Numbered from the stretch's first letter, positions 44,064-55,860 are shown. The stretch: 64,000 nucleotides of DNA from Aspidiotus rigidus (GCA_035079385.1 JAVHKY010000039.1:2087353-2151352), one strand, 5' to 3'. The notes: generated by a model from the sequence alone, not told the origin. Numbers and translations: made by a program.

Positions 44064-45890
44064 GTAAGTACAGCATAGATTTTCTGGAGTGTGTACGAAA
44101 GAGAATCGACTCTCGTACGTGCGTATCCGTAATGTCGCGTACGTCGTCGCTCGGTCGACCACGTGCTGTGCCCGACCTGCGTTAACCGACTACGGTACCG
44201 CATTTTAAACGTCGAATCTTGCCGATTGACTCGGAACACGAACGCGCTCGAAGCGTGTATACGAACATTATAATACAATACAGTAATAATGCGCTCGTGC
44301 TACGTCCTTGTTTATTGAGTACAAACTAGTTTTCCTTATCTTTGTAATGATCGCATGCAGGACTCGGGACGGGGTACAGTGTTTGTCGGGGACTCGATTG
44401 CCTCTGTGTACGTTTGGCCCACGCGACGATTCGCGCGCTGTATAATCAACGAGGACCCGGAATGAATTTATCATCATTTAATATATACGACCGAATTGAA
44501 AGGAAAAGTGAGAACGATGCGCTTTCTTTCGTGGCGTGAAATTCCGTAAAGCTCGGGGATCTTCTATCAAGTTTTTCTCCAACTTCGGTGTTGTAGAAGA
44601 TAAATTAAATTTTTATACTTTCAGGTTACATCTACGACGTTCTATTAATTAGATTTTTTTCCCTCGCGTGTACTCCTTATAGTTTTTTTTTTTTCTTTTT
44701 CCTTCTTTTTAAACAACGGAACGAGAAAATAACCAGAATTAAGAAAGGTTTTCGGACGAATGAGATGGGATTACGGAAAAGAAGCGTGCGTATAATAATT
44801 TTTGTACCGCAGTCAGGAAACTATCCACCTGGTAACGATTTTTACTTTTTCGATAACATCTCCGTTTAATTTTGATCCTCGTAACGTTAACTACGTAGTT
44901 TCGCAGTAAATTGTTGAAGAATTTGTGCAAAAGAAAAATGACGTCAAAGAAAATCTTTTTTTGGGACTTTTTCGTGTTTAAAAATGTTTCTCGATTTATT
45001 GCGTCGTCTTTCGTGTCTTCTTTTATTGTCATAAATTCCTGGATACGTATAAACAACACTTTTGAAACATCAAAAGAGGAAAAAAAAGACGGGAGAAAGG
45101 AACGCTTACGATGACTAACGTGAAGAGAAAGCTTTTGTTTTTTTTTTCGAGTTGAAATATTTCAGTATAAAAGATAAGACTAAATTTTTCTACCGACCTC
45201 CGGGTGTTTTTCAGACAAACTCAGTCCTTTACAGGTGCGCTCCATTTATATTTTCAACGTTTACGTCAAATTTGAAATCTTGACCTTGTAGAAGACATTA
45301 TTTCATCACACTGCGAAATTATTATTCAATCTCCCTTCCATCACGTCCACATAATATTAATTCTAACCTCTTTTGCTACCTAAATACGCTCCCACCTCCG
45401 CCACCATCCCCACTATGTCCACTGGATGACGAGATTTTCTTCAAAATGCTTTAACTAAATTATAGTTCAAGATACGATTCTGTAAATCTAGTGGGGCTTG
45501 ACGAACTTCCAGAAATCACAACAATACGACTCCACTACAAACAATGATTAGAACTGATTTCATGGTTATATCACCTCCTCAGCCGATGACCATCAAGTTA
45601 GTCATGAGGAGCGCTAGCAACATGCGCGGTGTGCTTAACAGAAATAGAACTTCTGCTTTGCTAGTTCACGCAAAAGGATGGTAAATTTGAAAATCGCAAA
45701 ATCAAATTACTCCTCATCTCATCTATTTAGAATTATACAGTAAGCTCAAATCGGCTTCATTTTTCTGTAAGTAGTTACATAACTCACATCTCGTTCTAAT
45801 TTTTGAAAAGGTGAATGCCAACGCAGATCAATACTAGCTTCCTTTTCCAAGCTAATTTATGGTTCTAACTGTCCACACTTCTCGAAAATC
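44064..45890. other. Probable intron 3' of the 43.7-kb exon
   Basis: No supported exon or repeat. CpG-rich near the exon, then AT-rich. Confidence 0.4.
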
Positions 45891-48060
45891 TTCGTTTGAT
45901 GCTCCCGTCTGCCTGATTGATTTGGTTTGCTATGTCGTCAAACGATTCTAAAGGAGGCCGCTGTACATTTGCTTTACCATCTTCATTTCTCATTTGAATC
46001 ACTTTACCATTGCGCCGAAAGATTTTCCATCAGCTAGCCTAGCTGCCTCTCAAAATTATTTCAATGTCCAGTGTAGTCTTTGCTACCACCTTATATCTTT
46101 ATTGGTTTGCATACCGTCTGTTAAGAATGTTGACAAGAACATCGATGAACTTTCAACAGAAATTGCGTTCTTACCTGGATAGATTGAATCTTTTGTAGGG
46201 CGTAACTAAAGGAAGCATCCACCATAAATTAATACAGTCAATCAAGCGAGAATCATCGGTGAAACGAGTTTCCCCTCCGCCTCTCCTCTCTATATGGATA
46301 GTTCTCGCTGAGTCAGTGGGAGGAACTAGTCTCAACATTTGGTGGGAGCGCAAGAAATGCAGTAAAATGCAAAATCATCTTTTTTCCTAAAACAATCAGC
46401 TTAGAGGCAAACTTCGAAGTATTTTTAACACTAAGCACAATACTGTTCATCAATTTTTGAAATCTTCTTAAATCACAAAGTGCAGTAAATTTTTGGGAAT
46501 TCTCGTTCAATTGTTTTTGGAACGCGATGGGAGTGGGTTTTGAACGAGAATAAGACAAAGAAATCGTGACGTGCTATCAAAATATGAAAATTGTCTTCTG
46601 CTGAGTGTTAAAAATATTTTCTAGAATGCGTTGTCCAGCAGTTGCCTTTGAAGGATTTTCACCGCTGAGAATAATACTGTTCCTGCTGAATCCTTGAAAT
46701 CTCCTTTACCGGCTTCAAATGTAGAACCCATGAAACATAGTAAATTCTTGAGAACTTTCATTTGTTTTTCAACGCCACTGTTCACGGGTTGTTATCAGAA
46801 TAAAACGAAACAATTGTGACGTGCTATGAAAAATTGTGCTGAACGTTAAAAATACTCTTTTCCCCCGCTTTTCGGTTCTTCAGTGTTTTAAAATGGGAAA
46901 TTTTCTACTACCAAGGGCAGATGATATTCTAATTTCTTTTACATCTTTATTGATCCAAGCATACTGAAACTCTGACGTTACAGTCACATGTCATACATTT
47001 CTTAGAGTTCACATTCCTGGTTGGTAGAAAGATTTTCTCATCACTATTCATTGAATTTGTAGCATACAGAATCATCGCTTTGTATAGAATCTGTATTGGT
47101 TCCTGGTTCTTGAATATCATATTAAATCACTTTGAGATGATTGAGGGTGTAGCTGAAGGGAGCGTTTGCAATAAACTAATTTAGCCAGCAAGCCACAAAT
47201 AGAACTTTCCCTTTTCTTCCTTTTCAGATAGCTCTTCCTACATTACTGGGAGAAACCATTCCAGAAAAACTAGTGTGTTCTGATTACCACAGTTTAAAAT
47301 TTCTATTTGAAAAGCGCTCAAATATTTCTAACAATGTCCTGATTTCCAGAAAAAAAATTCTTCATTCCCTAATTTTGTTTTTATGAAAAAAAAAAACAAA
47401 AAACAAAAAAAAGCAAAAAAATCATCATCTTAGCTACCATCTTTGAATGTATTTTTAACGCTGAGCACAACCCAGTTCATGAATTTTTGAAATTTTCTTT
47501 ACTAAATACAAATTCAAAACCTTTAAAACGCAGTAAATTTTCAAGAACTCCCGATTTTGGTTTGTGTTCTGTACATGAGACAAAAAATATTGTGACGAGT
47601 TATTGAAAGATGAGAACGGCACTATGCTGAGGGTTAAAAGTACCTTTTCCCCCCTCATTGTTGTGTAATCCGTGATCCGAGATGGTGATGTACCGAGGCG
47701 TAGCCAGGGAAAGGGATGAGGGGGATAAATCCTTCCTCGAGAATCAGAATTTACTATCAATGCTGATAAGTAGGAAAGTTTTTAGGGACGTAGCTGTCCA
47801 TCCTCCCTGTCCCTCCCTGGAGAAATTTCTGGCTGCGCCATTGTAACTGTACATCACATAAGGCATACTTGAACTTTCTCTTACATATTTCTATTTATTG
47901 AACAAAACGTTAATAATTTGGAGCAGCTGAAATTCACACGTTATGATACTTTGAGCTAGCCACATTACATTTTTTATAGTTTGGATTGCCGGTTTGGTTG
48001 TGGTAAGATTTTCTCTTCACTATATAGAATTTGTCGTGCACAGAACTATTAATGGGTTTT
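45890..48060. repeat. Old long-period tandem duplication (about 950 bp)
   Basis: Blocks near 46,190-46,300, 46,400-46,620 and 46,930-47,110 reappear, heavily diverged, at about 47,145-47,270, 47,440-47,650 and 47,880-48,060. An extra internal copy of the middle block lies at about 46,660-46,880. Shared landmarks are tgaaat.ttctt, agtaaattttt..gaactc, attgtgacg.g.tat, gctgag.gttaaaa and ggtaagattttctc. No coding function seen. Confidence 0.55.
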
Positions 48061-50560
48061 GAATCATCACCTCAAATTGAAAGACATTTTGGTGAAACGT
48101 CTTGGAATCTCTATTGACCTGTTATTAGCAGATCCGTTGAAAGCGGGGAGATTCGAATGGAAATCAACACTAAAAAGAGTTTTGAATTTCAGGGTGTTGA
48201 CCGGGAAAATATATGTTATTGAATTTGTCTCTCGCTCAATTTTATAGTAGATATAAGTGGAATTACGAAACCCTCTTCGGGAAGAGTCGTGGATAGGTTT
48301 TCATAACACCTTGGGAATGACTCGTTTGCAGGGGTGTTTCGGTTCGACTTGATTTGCATGCAAATAAATCCTGACGATGGTCGTATTTTACGTAAATAGT
48401 GCAACTTCTCCCTCTCCCCGCACCATCAAATCGACCTTGCAATTAGTGCTCAAGGTATATGTTTTCATACAAAGCTTAGAGATTTGTAGCTATCTCAGTT
48501 GTTTTTATCTCTCTTTACTGATTTCGAAGACAGCCTCCATTCAATGATAGAACTTTTTTTGTCTTACGTTATAAGAAATCGAAGACATTATTCAAAATTC
48601 AGGAAGGTGATGGAAGCAAGGAAAGAATGAGAGCTAGCTTGAAATGTAGGGGGCAATGAAAAAGATCCAGGTTCTGCGACAATCTCAACACATGAATTCT
48701 TGTCGACCTGTTCCTTCAACTTTCAATCCTGGGAGTAAAAATGGTCTCGCTTCGTCGTCGCACTCGCTTCACATGCTCTTGGTCGTAGAATAGCTCTGCC
48801 ATCGAAACGTTCGGATAATCCCGTCAGTAGCATTAACGAGGAAGCGCCTAAATATATATCCCTCTCCTGTAGAGAGAATCCAATTTTTCAACATTGACTC
48901 GCCGCGCTTGTTTGCTCGACAATTATTGTAACCGCCATTATTACCAGCCACTCGTCGAGGTCGTTTGTATTCGCGGTGATTATCGAAGTGCCAGCCTAAG
49001 AAGTTAATTTTCTGCAACTAATTCAATTACTCGAAATAAGTGTAATTAACCTACAAAGAGAGTGTACTAACGTACAGAGGGAATCATTTTATACTTACAA
49101 CGCATGACAGTGCTGTATATAATGCTCGGCAGTTTGATTATTTTTTTATATTTTCCTATATGCGAACATTGAAGTACGCATCGAGCGCACGCGCGCAATT
49201 ATCGCGAGCGTTTTTGTTTTACTCGGCGGTCATTGTTCAGACAGCTTAATCGAAAAGCTCGACTCGACAAGGAAAACACTAACATAAGTGTCCTCAACGT
49301 GTAATACGCCAGATTACTCGATTAAAAGAGTAATTTTGCGCGCACGTCTCAAGTTTTTCGATAAAAAAAAAAAAAAGTTTGCAGAAAGTTACCTGCGATA
49401 ATGACTACTCTTGTACCTCCATCCGGAAAATTTATTCGCATATTTTCGCTATTGTCGTACATCGTAAGACGATGAAGAATAATTGTACTTTCGCGCTGTA
49501 CTTGTAACGTCTATCCGTTACTATTTTATTATAATTTCCTTAGCAATTCCTCGCGCCAAACAATACTCAAGCTTTTTGCGCTTTCGCTCGCCTTCCGCGG
49601 TCGTAGGTTATCCTGGGACAAGAATACCGGTATCGTATTATATATTTTTGCAAATTTATTACGCGAGTCGAATTATTATAAACGCGCTGACTCGGGGAAA
49701 AATTTATGACCGTCAGAGATCGAATCTAGATCGCGGAAAACACGTTTTGGGATATTTTTCCACGTTCTTCCCTTTCCTCGTTGCCTTTTTACGACAATGT
49801 ACGGCACACGAGTCAATCTCATGACAAACAAACGATTTTGTTTGTATTGATGATAGATTGAGGACTAACGAGCTAGGTACTCTTGCTCAGTGTATCTTAT
49901 CTCTTCCCCACCCCTCTTCGTTACAGCGATTTCTAAAGAGGTAAAAAATACACCGAGCTTTCTTCGTACTCGTACAAGTATTCTATCGCTAATTAGTCAT
50001 TTTACAAAGAGAGAAACATTGAAGTCGATAATTATCACATCACGAACCGATTGAAGGCGAAGTTTTATTATACTATACGTTGAAAGCGCACTAAAAAGCT
50101 TACCTCGGGAAATTTGTAAAAATTTTCTCGTACTTCCATTCAAAGTAGCACGGTCTCGATGCTGCAACGAAAAAATACGGAAACCGAAAAATACTGTGTA
50201 ATTCTTATCCGCCGTATTAATGATGTCGAAATCGGATAATTTTACGATATTCATTTATACCAGAATGAATTTTCGACTTTCAAACGACGTTGATAGCGCA
50301 ATAAAACTGCGAATTGAACGACCGAAATTTCGAAATGAATTTTTCGGTAGCAGCGGAGTACCTATTTCGAAAGCTTTTTATACGGGACGAAAAACTCCGT
50401 ATTTATCGTGGGTTTTTTTTTTTTTTTTTTTTTAATACGAAAATATGTGTAGATCATCCTGGAATATCGGATACATTCTATTAAGCTCTGATGTGAATTA
50501 TTCACGAGGAGAGTCGAGTGGATTTTTACTATAAATGTTGTATGGACTCTCAAGGCAAGT
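48061..50560. other. Gene-free or intronic stretch
   Basis: An 82-codon minus-strand frame at 48,769-49,017 is protein-like but lacks motifs or clear splice sites. A run of about 20 T lies at 50,414-50,433. No supported feature. Confidence 0.35.
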
Positions 50561-50572
50561 CTCGTACCAAAT

Positions 50573-51075
50573 TGCTAATTTTTTGATGTTCCGAAGAATG
50601 ATTTTGGGCTCAGGAGGAAAACTGGATGCCAAACATTCGGAGTTCAGTTGTTGAATTGCTTTCACAGAGTTATGGAAAGAAGTTCTGAGGACTCGACCCC
50701 CGTCCCCTCCCGTACAAAGTCAAGGCTCTCTCTTAGAGTGGATCACATCTGCCTCTCCTGTTACCAGGCTCTTTCCACATAATTTCCAAGTACTAAATCC
50801 ATAGGCATTTCTTTTTGCTAATTCTCCGATCAGATTTTATGTTCCGAAGGATGGTTTTGTGCATACCAAACATATACGGAATACAGTTGTCGAATACCTT
50901 GAAAAATATTTTGCTTTCACAACAGCATGGGAAGGATTCTAGCATTTTCTTCATTGAAGAACCTAACCGCCTTCCTTTCTCTTTTCCGAATAAAATAGAA
51001 GCTCTCTCCTAGGGTGGATTACATCTGTAACTAGCCTCTAGTAATCACCTGTCAAGTCATTCCCAAGCAGGGAAT
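50573..51075. repeat. Diverged tandem duplication, about 245 bp
   Basis: tgttccgaag.atg.ttt, ccaaacat..ggagt.cagttg, tttcaca.ag..atgg.aag, aagctctct..tagggtgga and acatctg recur in the same order in 50,573-50,817 and 50,818-51,075. Confidence 0.65.
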
Positions 51076-51691
51076 CTTCTTTGATAGGCTGAAATACTAT
51101 GCTACGTGTGTGTTCTGCGATCTCTCCGACCCTTTACTGTCCAAGCTTCGAGTACATATAGCAATTCACGATGGATCTCATCGAGTGAAAAATTTCTGAC
51201 GTAGAGACAGACTGGAGATGATGACGTCAGATCTCACGTACACTAATTTCATCGAGGAAAAGTTTATGATGACGTCGTTGGAATTAAAGTCGAGCTTTAC
51301 GTCTTTATCTTCTGAAATCGCATCAATATAAAACAAGTTCCGTGCATTTTTTGATCAGTATAGTTGATAAAACTCGCTCCACAAGCCGTAAAGTTTTTCA
51401 CGATTTTTGTACTTTGCATTGAAATACTTGTCAGGACTATACCATACAAACTTTCGTACTGAGTCGTTCTCGAAGCCTTACTGGCTACTTTTACAACTAC
51501 GCTAGTTGAGTATCTGAACATTCATCTCGCTTGATGACCTTATGAGACCTGGCTCGCCCTGTCTTTGGCGACGATTGTATTCCTTCTACTTTGAGACTTC
51601 CTGTTATTTTTTTCTCGACTTATAGACGCGGACATACGAGAGACTGGCTCTAGAGCGTTGGTGACAACGTTAAAGAATCTGGATGGGGTCT
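51076..51691. other. Gene-free stretch, perhaps retroelement body
   Basis: The minus strand might continue the LTR element whose 5' end lies at 52.4-52.8 kb beyond the foldback, but I see no gag or pol motif. It includes a gatgatgacgtcag site (51,217-51,230). Confidence 0.3.
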
Positions 51692-52409
51692 CTCCTCAAC
51701 CCTAACCTTCACTTTGTTACTTGTGTCGCCAATTTGGAGAGCCGAATAATTTTGCGTTCGATCTTGTAGACACCCTTTTTTTCTGTCCTGGAAATCTTAT
51801 TCGCTGACCAGACACGAACAAATCTGGTGGATAAAATTGGTCCAGGTGTTAACATCCACAACTCCGCCGTTGAAGTCACCAACAAAACTCCTACTCCCTC
51901 CTAAATGGGCCATCTATGGAGGCTCAAACCTGCGATCATTAGTTCCCTGAAAGAAAGTATCTCCATTTCTCATCCTGTGCCTCAACTTCTGTGTGGTCTG
52001 CTCAAAGTGTATAAAGCACGTGCCCGGTCGTGTGATATACCTCGTCCTTGCCCCATTTGCTTGCTCAATTCCTGGAGAAGTGGTTTTAAAGTGTCGCTCT
52101 ATTCCATCAAAAATTCCGTGACCCTTGTTGATGTCATTAGAGATCACGAAAAAATGTCTCGACCTCACCATCTCCCTCGCCCCACTAACTTCAAAGTGTA
52201 AGAAAAGGCTAATGAATCGAGCTGTCTCATTTGGAGAAATTTTCTCGTGAGTAGGACCACACCACTTAATGCTCTCGAGCGTCTCCTTGTGAGAACCGAA
52301 GATGAAATTCCCAGGAGAGGGAAAAGTGGTCTATATGATCGAATGTTAAGATTGTTCGGCTCTTTCAATTGGCGAGACTAGTAACCAGATGAAGGTTAGG
52401 GTTGAGGAG
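51692..52409. mobile_element. Foldback element, about 90-bp inverted ends
   Basis: ctcctcaaccctaaccttca at 51,692 is the complement of tgaaggttagggttgaggag at 52,390-52,409. Inward, gttact.gt.tcgccaat, gagccgaa.aat and ttcgatc.t.tagac continue the match for about 90 bases. The interior is unrecognised. It abuts the stop of the gag-position ORF. Confidence 0.7.
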
Positions 52410-52415
52410 CAATCT

Positions 52416-52640
52416 TTAGCCATTTGAACTTTTGGCGATTGCCTGATCTTGAGTGACCAAAGAAGGGTCGGAAGTTTTACTCCATATCGAGAATTCACCC
52501 TTCAAACGAATAATTGATGCCATGCCCGAACTTGCCGAGCTCGTTAGTAGTATTGGTATTCCATGTAGTAAATTGCTTGCTGTTGTTACGTTGGTTGTTG
52601 TTGTGGTGGTTGTCGTACTGGTTGTACTTGTTTCAACCAT
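52416..52640 (-). CDS. Gag-position ORF of an LTR retrotransposon (partial)
   Basis: An ATG (52,640) lies about 110 bases downstream, on the minus strand, of a tRNA-like primer-binding site. It opens 74 codons: a Thr-rich start (MVETSTTSTTTTTTTTNV), then LLHGIPILLTSSASSGM and RLKGEFSIWSKTSDPSLV. Position after an LTR and a PBS is where gag begins. The sequence has no Cys-His box and the frame ends six bases before a foldback insertion. Homology is not established. Confidence 0.4.
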   Translation of the reverse strand: MVETSTTSTTTTTTTTNVTTASNLLHGIPILLTSSASSGMASIIRLKGEFSIWSKTSDPSLVTQDQAIAKSSNG

Positions 52641-52749
52641 TTTGCTTCAAAAACAGAGGTTTTTGACACTTTCGCAAATGTTCGTTTTTGCCTGTTCTTC
52701 AAACAATACCGGTCAAATAAAACAATAAAAACGAAATACAAACGAAAAC

Positions 52750-52770
52750 CGAATCCTGTCAGGGTCGCCA
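52750..52770 (-). promoter_or_regulatory. tRNA-Arg-like primer-binding site
   Basis: The minus strand reads TGGCGACCCTGACAGGATTC, starting with the TGG that pairs with CCA. It resembles the complement of the 3' end of arthropod tRNA-Arg (ending GGTCGCCA). It is separated by three bases from a candidate LTR end (...GTTACA). Such sites are used by Ty3/Gypsy elements of the mdg1/412 type. Confidence 0.55.
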
Positions 52771-52773
52771 ATT

Positions 52774-53140
52774 TGTAACAAATCTGTACAAAAGAAGGAC
52801 AACGCAACATAGATCGCGACGAGAACTGATGTTACTCAATTATACTGTTGCCACAAGTTCAAGTGCCGAATAAGTTTGATCGCGAGATAGTAATATTTCA
52901 GAGGCCGATCGCAATTGAATCTTATCTTCTAAGTTTTGAAGCCTTTCTGATCTGACTTACGGGAGATTGCGCAGTCTAGGCCGACCCGATTGTTGAACCC
53001 ATGAACTTTGAAATATTTTCCCTGCCTGTAAATTGTTCTTCTCAACCCACTGTCTCGACTTCAAAACAACACCAACTCTTCATCGCTAGTGAACTCAATA
53101 AAATTATATGCAGTAAAACTCATTCACTACCCGAATAACT
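52774..53140 (-). mobile_element. Candidate 5' LTR (outer end undetermined)
   Basis: On the minus strand the LTR would end ...GTTACA just before the primer-binding site. Its start cannot be placed because no second LTR or duplication is visible in the window. The extent given is nominal. Confidence 0.3.
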
Positions 53141-53942
53141 TGGATCGAATTATGACAGAAACGAAAATAAATTCCATATTAAAACATACGAGTGCATATT
53201 TCCTACGTGATAGAAGTACATAAAATATGTACACATAAATTAATTTCGGTTTACAAAAGACGCTCCAGTCTATAATCGAGGCGTACAATTAAAAGTGTTT
53301 CCTTCGCGATTTTCAAATAATGAAACAGAAATCGGGAAAAAAGAAAGCTAAAAAGCTTTACATCGAGAAGCAAAACTTAATGGTGCACTTGCATAGAGAG
53401 ATAATTTAATTTTTATTTTTTTGCTACGGGTAAAATAATCACGCTGCGTGACGCTGACAAAAAGATTGGAACCTTTGTTAATATTGAGATGCAATTTACT
53501 TCGGTTTTATTTTTCCATTACGTTATGACACGAAGATGCAGGAGCTTTTTAATGCCAAGAAGAAAAGAGCATTGTTAGCGTTGTTTGCATGCTCGGAAAT
53601 TCATGAATTGAGGAGCTTTTCGAATGACAATTTTTTGTTCAATAACGAAAATGGAAAGAATTCGAAAAATAACTTGCACGTTGAAATTTTTCAAACAATA
53701 CCATAATGCTTTATCCGTAGGCTAAAATATGACGGTCAATCATTAAGTGTAATTAGAATTCTCCGTATCCTTAAATCTCCTTAATTGAAGTTCTAAAACT
53801 TTATTTGAATTACTCCAACTTTGATAATATTATCGCTCATTCGAGTCGAAGTAGAGGTGAGTAAACGCAATAGTCAAGCCAATTCTCACTTCAATTTTTT
53901 TTCGATTTTGGTTCCCATGACGTTGCGGCACATTATGACAGA
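53141..53942. other. Gene-free stretch
   Basis: Nothing recognised. Confidence 0.4.
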
Positions 53943-53956
53943 TTTGTAAAAGTGCA
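53943..53956. repeat. PLE4 target-site duplication, left
   Basis: tttgtaaaagtgca matches tttgtagaagtgca at 56,081-56,094 (13 of 14). Confidence 0.8.
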
Positions 53957-54306
53957 GATAAATACTCAACCACATGAAAATTTTTTAGTAGATCTTTCGG
54001 CACACGGCCATCATGAGCGAAAACAATGAACAAACTGAACAAGAAGTGAACAGATAACCGAAAGGGAAATATTGATAATCAACCCAGGGTAGCTCCTCTT
54101 CTGTATCTAGACACCCGGAAACATTTAGGTGAGAATTGTCAGGGGAGGTTCCTTATACTACTCCTCTTAAGTCTGAGAAGGTCGCAACCCAAAGTACGTT
54201 GAAATAGGTCGAATTCAGGGCAGAATTTATTGAGAACTGCATCTCCGAACACTGTAAGATGACTACAAATTTCATAATCCTCAAGTGCTCCTTTACGACC
54301 GGCGTC
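53957..54306. repeat. PLE4 inverted arm, 5' side
   Basis: Reverse complement, with about 20% divergence and indels, of the right part of PLE4. Matching blocks are tttactaaaaaattttcatg-like ends, gaacaaactgaacaagaagt, taggtgagaattgtcagggg, tctgagaaggtcgcaaccca and gaactgcatctccga. Confidence 0.85.
53994..54018 (-). ncRNA. Hammerhead-like motif, PLE4 left arm
   Basis: The minus strand reads CTCATGATGGCCGTG, then TGCCGAAAGATC: one mismatch in CTGATGA, a GGC/GCC stem II, and an intact GAAA box. It is the best-preserved 3' half of the core in this window. Confidence 0.5.
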
Positions 54307-54309
54307 CTT

Positions 54310-54840
54310 CCACTTTGTACACATCGGAACGCTCGGTTTCTAGTTTCTTTGAGGTCACTGGTAAACTTTGAAATATCAAAACCGACTTCTCCTGTATGCA
54401 GCTCACCTCCTTTGATGTCGTAGGACTTTGAACCGGCCACGACATTGTTGAGGCAAACATTCATTTTGAACTTCTCTTAGGCTGTGTTTGCGTTTCAATA
54501 TGAGTTCCTTTAGGGGTGAGCTTTTCAAATTCCCCGAGAAAGTGAGAGTCCCTATAGATTCACCTTTGGGTTCCTTCTTGGGCGATCTGTTTATGGACCC
54601 CTTGGAGGCTGAGATCCTTGATGCGGGGCACCATCTCATTGTTTACTGGTACCGTTATATTGATGACGTACTGTGCCTTTGGAACGGTCAGAGACTGCCT
54701 TGCACGAGTTTCTTTCGTTCCTTAACTCTCGCTACCGAGCGTGAAATTTACTTTCGAGAGAAGGAAGACTGAGATCAACTTCTTCAACCTCCGTATCTCC
54801 ATCATGGCGGATGGACGCGCCATCCTCTGACCTTTACATT
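54310..54840 (+). pseudogene. Penelope-like reverse transcriptase fragment (PLE4)
   Basis: On the plus strand, SERSVSSFFEVTGK leads to motif A (LTSFDVVGL, about 54,398-54,425, Asp present). This is followed by FRGELFKFPEKVRVPIDSPL (motif B region) and VYWYRYIDDVLCLW (motif C, about 54,640-54,685, both Asp present). The frame is broken right after motif A and again near 54,770, and coding sense fades by 54,840. Unlike PLE1, the catalytic Asp residues are intact although the gene is not. The fingers upstream of motif A are absent because the inverted arm replaces them. Confidence 0.8.
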
Positions 54841-55079
54841 GATTCTACTTCTTTCTTTTACCCTTTTCAAAAGGAAGGCTGCGTACACGGCGATGATTGA
54901 CCGGCTTGTATCTCTCGCTCCTGAGGATGTCTCCATCCAACACCATTGAAGATCTTGCCCATCGTAGTGGCATACGCCTCGACTTCGAAAAGTTAGTTGT
55001 GAGCACTTCGGCAGCTAACCTCTCTGCCATTCTCCCCTCCTCTTCCTTTTCTTCAAGTAAGAGGAAGTAGATCCGTCTC

Positions 55080-55276
55080 CCTTATTTGGGGAAATTCACC
55101 AGCGAACTAACTAAGATTTTAAGGTTAGTTCTTATAAGCTCCGGTGCTCCAAGTAGCTTCACCTTAAGAGCCGATCCCTCCTTCGGGGAAATGAGGCATG
55201 TGCAGACTTTCTTGTCCTGATTGCCTGGCGGTTTATGTTGAGGAGACGGAGAGATGCTTTTTTACTCGTTTTCAAG
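55080..55276 (+). pseudogene. PLE4 GIY-YIG domain, first part
   Basis: The plus strand reads LPYLGKFTSELTK, then DCLAVYVEETERCFFTRFQE (55,220-55,279), equivalent to the C-x2-C..YIGET..R segment of PLE1. Gly of YIGET is Glu here, and stops and shifts precede it. Interrupted at 55,277 by the PLE5 duplication. The remainder resumes after 55,556. Confidence 0.65.
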
Positions 55277-55288
55277 AGTATCAAGTTG
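55277..55288. repeat. PLE5 target-site duplication, left
   Basis: AGTATCAAGTTG, repeated exactly at 55,545-55,556. Confidence 0.92.
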
Positions 55289-55506
55289 TAGAGAAATATA
55301 CTCGAAGAGAGTAACGAAACAATACAAGAACCGCACAATATTATAAACAGACCGAGCGCTTTCGACTAAACAGTCATTCTCACGGTATAGAAAGGGGTCG
55401 CTTTCTATACCGTGAGAATGACTGTTTAGTCGAAAGCGCTCGGTCTGTTTATAATATTGTGCGGTTCTTGTATTGTTTCGTTACTCTCTTCGAGTATATT
55501 TCTCTA
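55289..55506. repeat. Perfect 106-bp palindrome arms, 6-base loop
   Basis: Arm 55,289-55,394 and arm 55,401-55,506 are reverse complements with no mismatch found by eye over 106 bases. The junction reads tagaaag|gggtcg|ctttcta. Confidence 0.95.
55360..55435. ncRNA. Paired hammerhead-like motifs in PLE5 arms
   Basis: The plus strand at 55,420-55,435 reads GACTGTTTAGTCGAAA, a GACT/AGTC stem II with a four-base loop closed by GAAA; 55,360-55,375 is its complement on the other strand. The upstream box (AGAATGA) departs from CTGATGA. Confidence 0.4.
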
Positions 55507-55544
55507 TGATGGATGACCGTAAAATTAAAAAACGTATTGATTCT

Positions 55545-55556
55545 AGTATCAAGTTG
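55545..55556. repeat. PLE5 target-site duplication, right
   Basis: Exact second copy of AGTATCAAGTTG. Confidence 0.92.
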
Positions 55557-55860
55557 CCTATGATTAGAGGCTGGGGAAGAGGAAGTCAACGATTGCTGAA
55601 CACCTGCTCGAGACTGGACGTAGATTTGACCCTCTAAAATGTCATAAAGGTTCCGTCGTAAAAGGGAACTCGAGAATTATGAAATTTGTCGTCATCTTAC
55701 AGAGTTCGGAGATGCAGTTCTCAACAAAGTCCGCCCTGAATTCGGTCTTATTCCAGCGTACTTTGGGTTGCGACCTTCTCAGACTCAAGAGGACGTGGAA
55801 AATGAGTCTTATGTGGAACATCCCCCCCCCCTGACAATTCTCACCTAAATGTTTCTGGGC
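55557..55860 (+). pseudogene. PLE4 C-terminal region, after the PLE5 insertion
   Basis: The plus strand continues as STIAEHLLETGRRFDPLKCH in shifted frames, equivalent to SAFADHLINSGHRF of PLE1. It goes on as IMKFVVILQSSEMQF and RTLGCDLLRL, which recurs in the inverted left arm. Multiple frame breaks. Confidence 0.6.

Larger units (their letters stand above)
55289..55544 (+). mobile_element. PLE5: 256-bp Penelope micro-insertion with perfect hairpin
   Basis: Exact 12-bp duplications flank a perfect inverted repeat (arms 55,289-55,394 and 55,401-55,506, loop gggtcg) followed by a 38-base tail beginning tgATGGATGACCGTAA. The tail is homologous to the 3' tails of PLE1-3. Each arm contains cgctttcgactaaacagtca, the hammerhead-like segment. 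There is no coding sequence. Perfect arms imply a very recent insertion, nested in the older PLE4. Confidence 0.92.

Noticed and set aside
43742..44185. 147-codon plus-strand frame overlapping the candidate exon
   Set aside because: It has no ATG start, runs through the strong donor, and is in a different frame from the first ATG of the exon.
52453..52728. 91-codon plus-strand frame with Val-rich segment
   Set aside because: Antisense to the Thr-rich gag-position ORF; the Val run is the complement of the ACN-rich codons.
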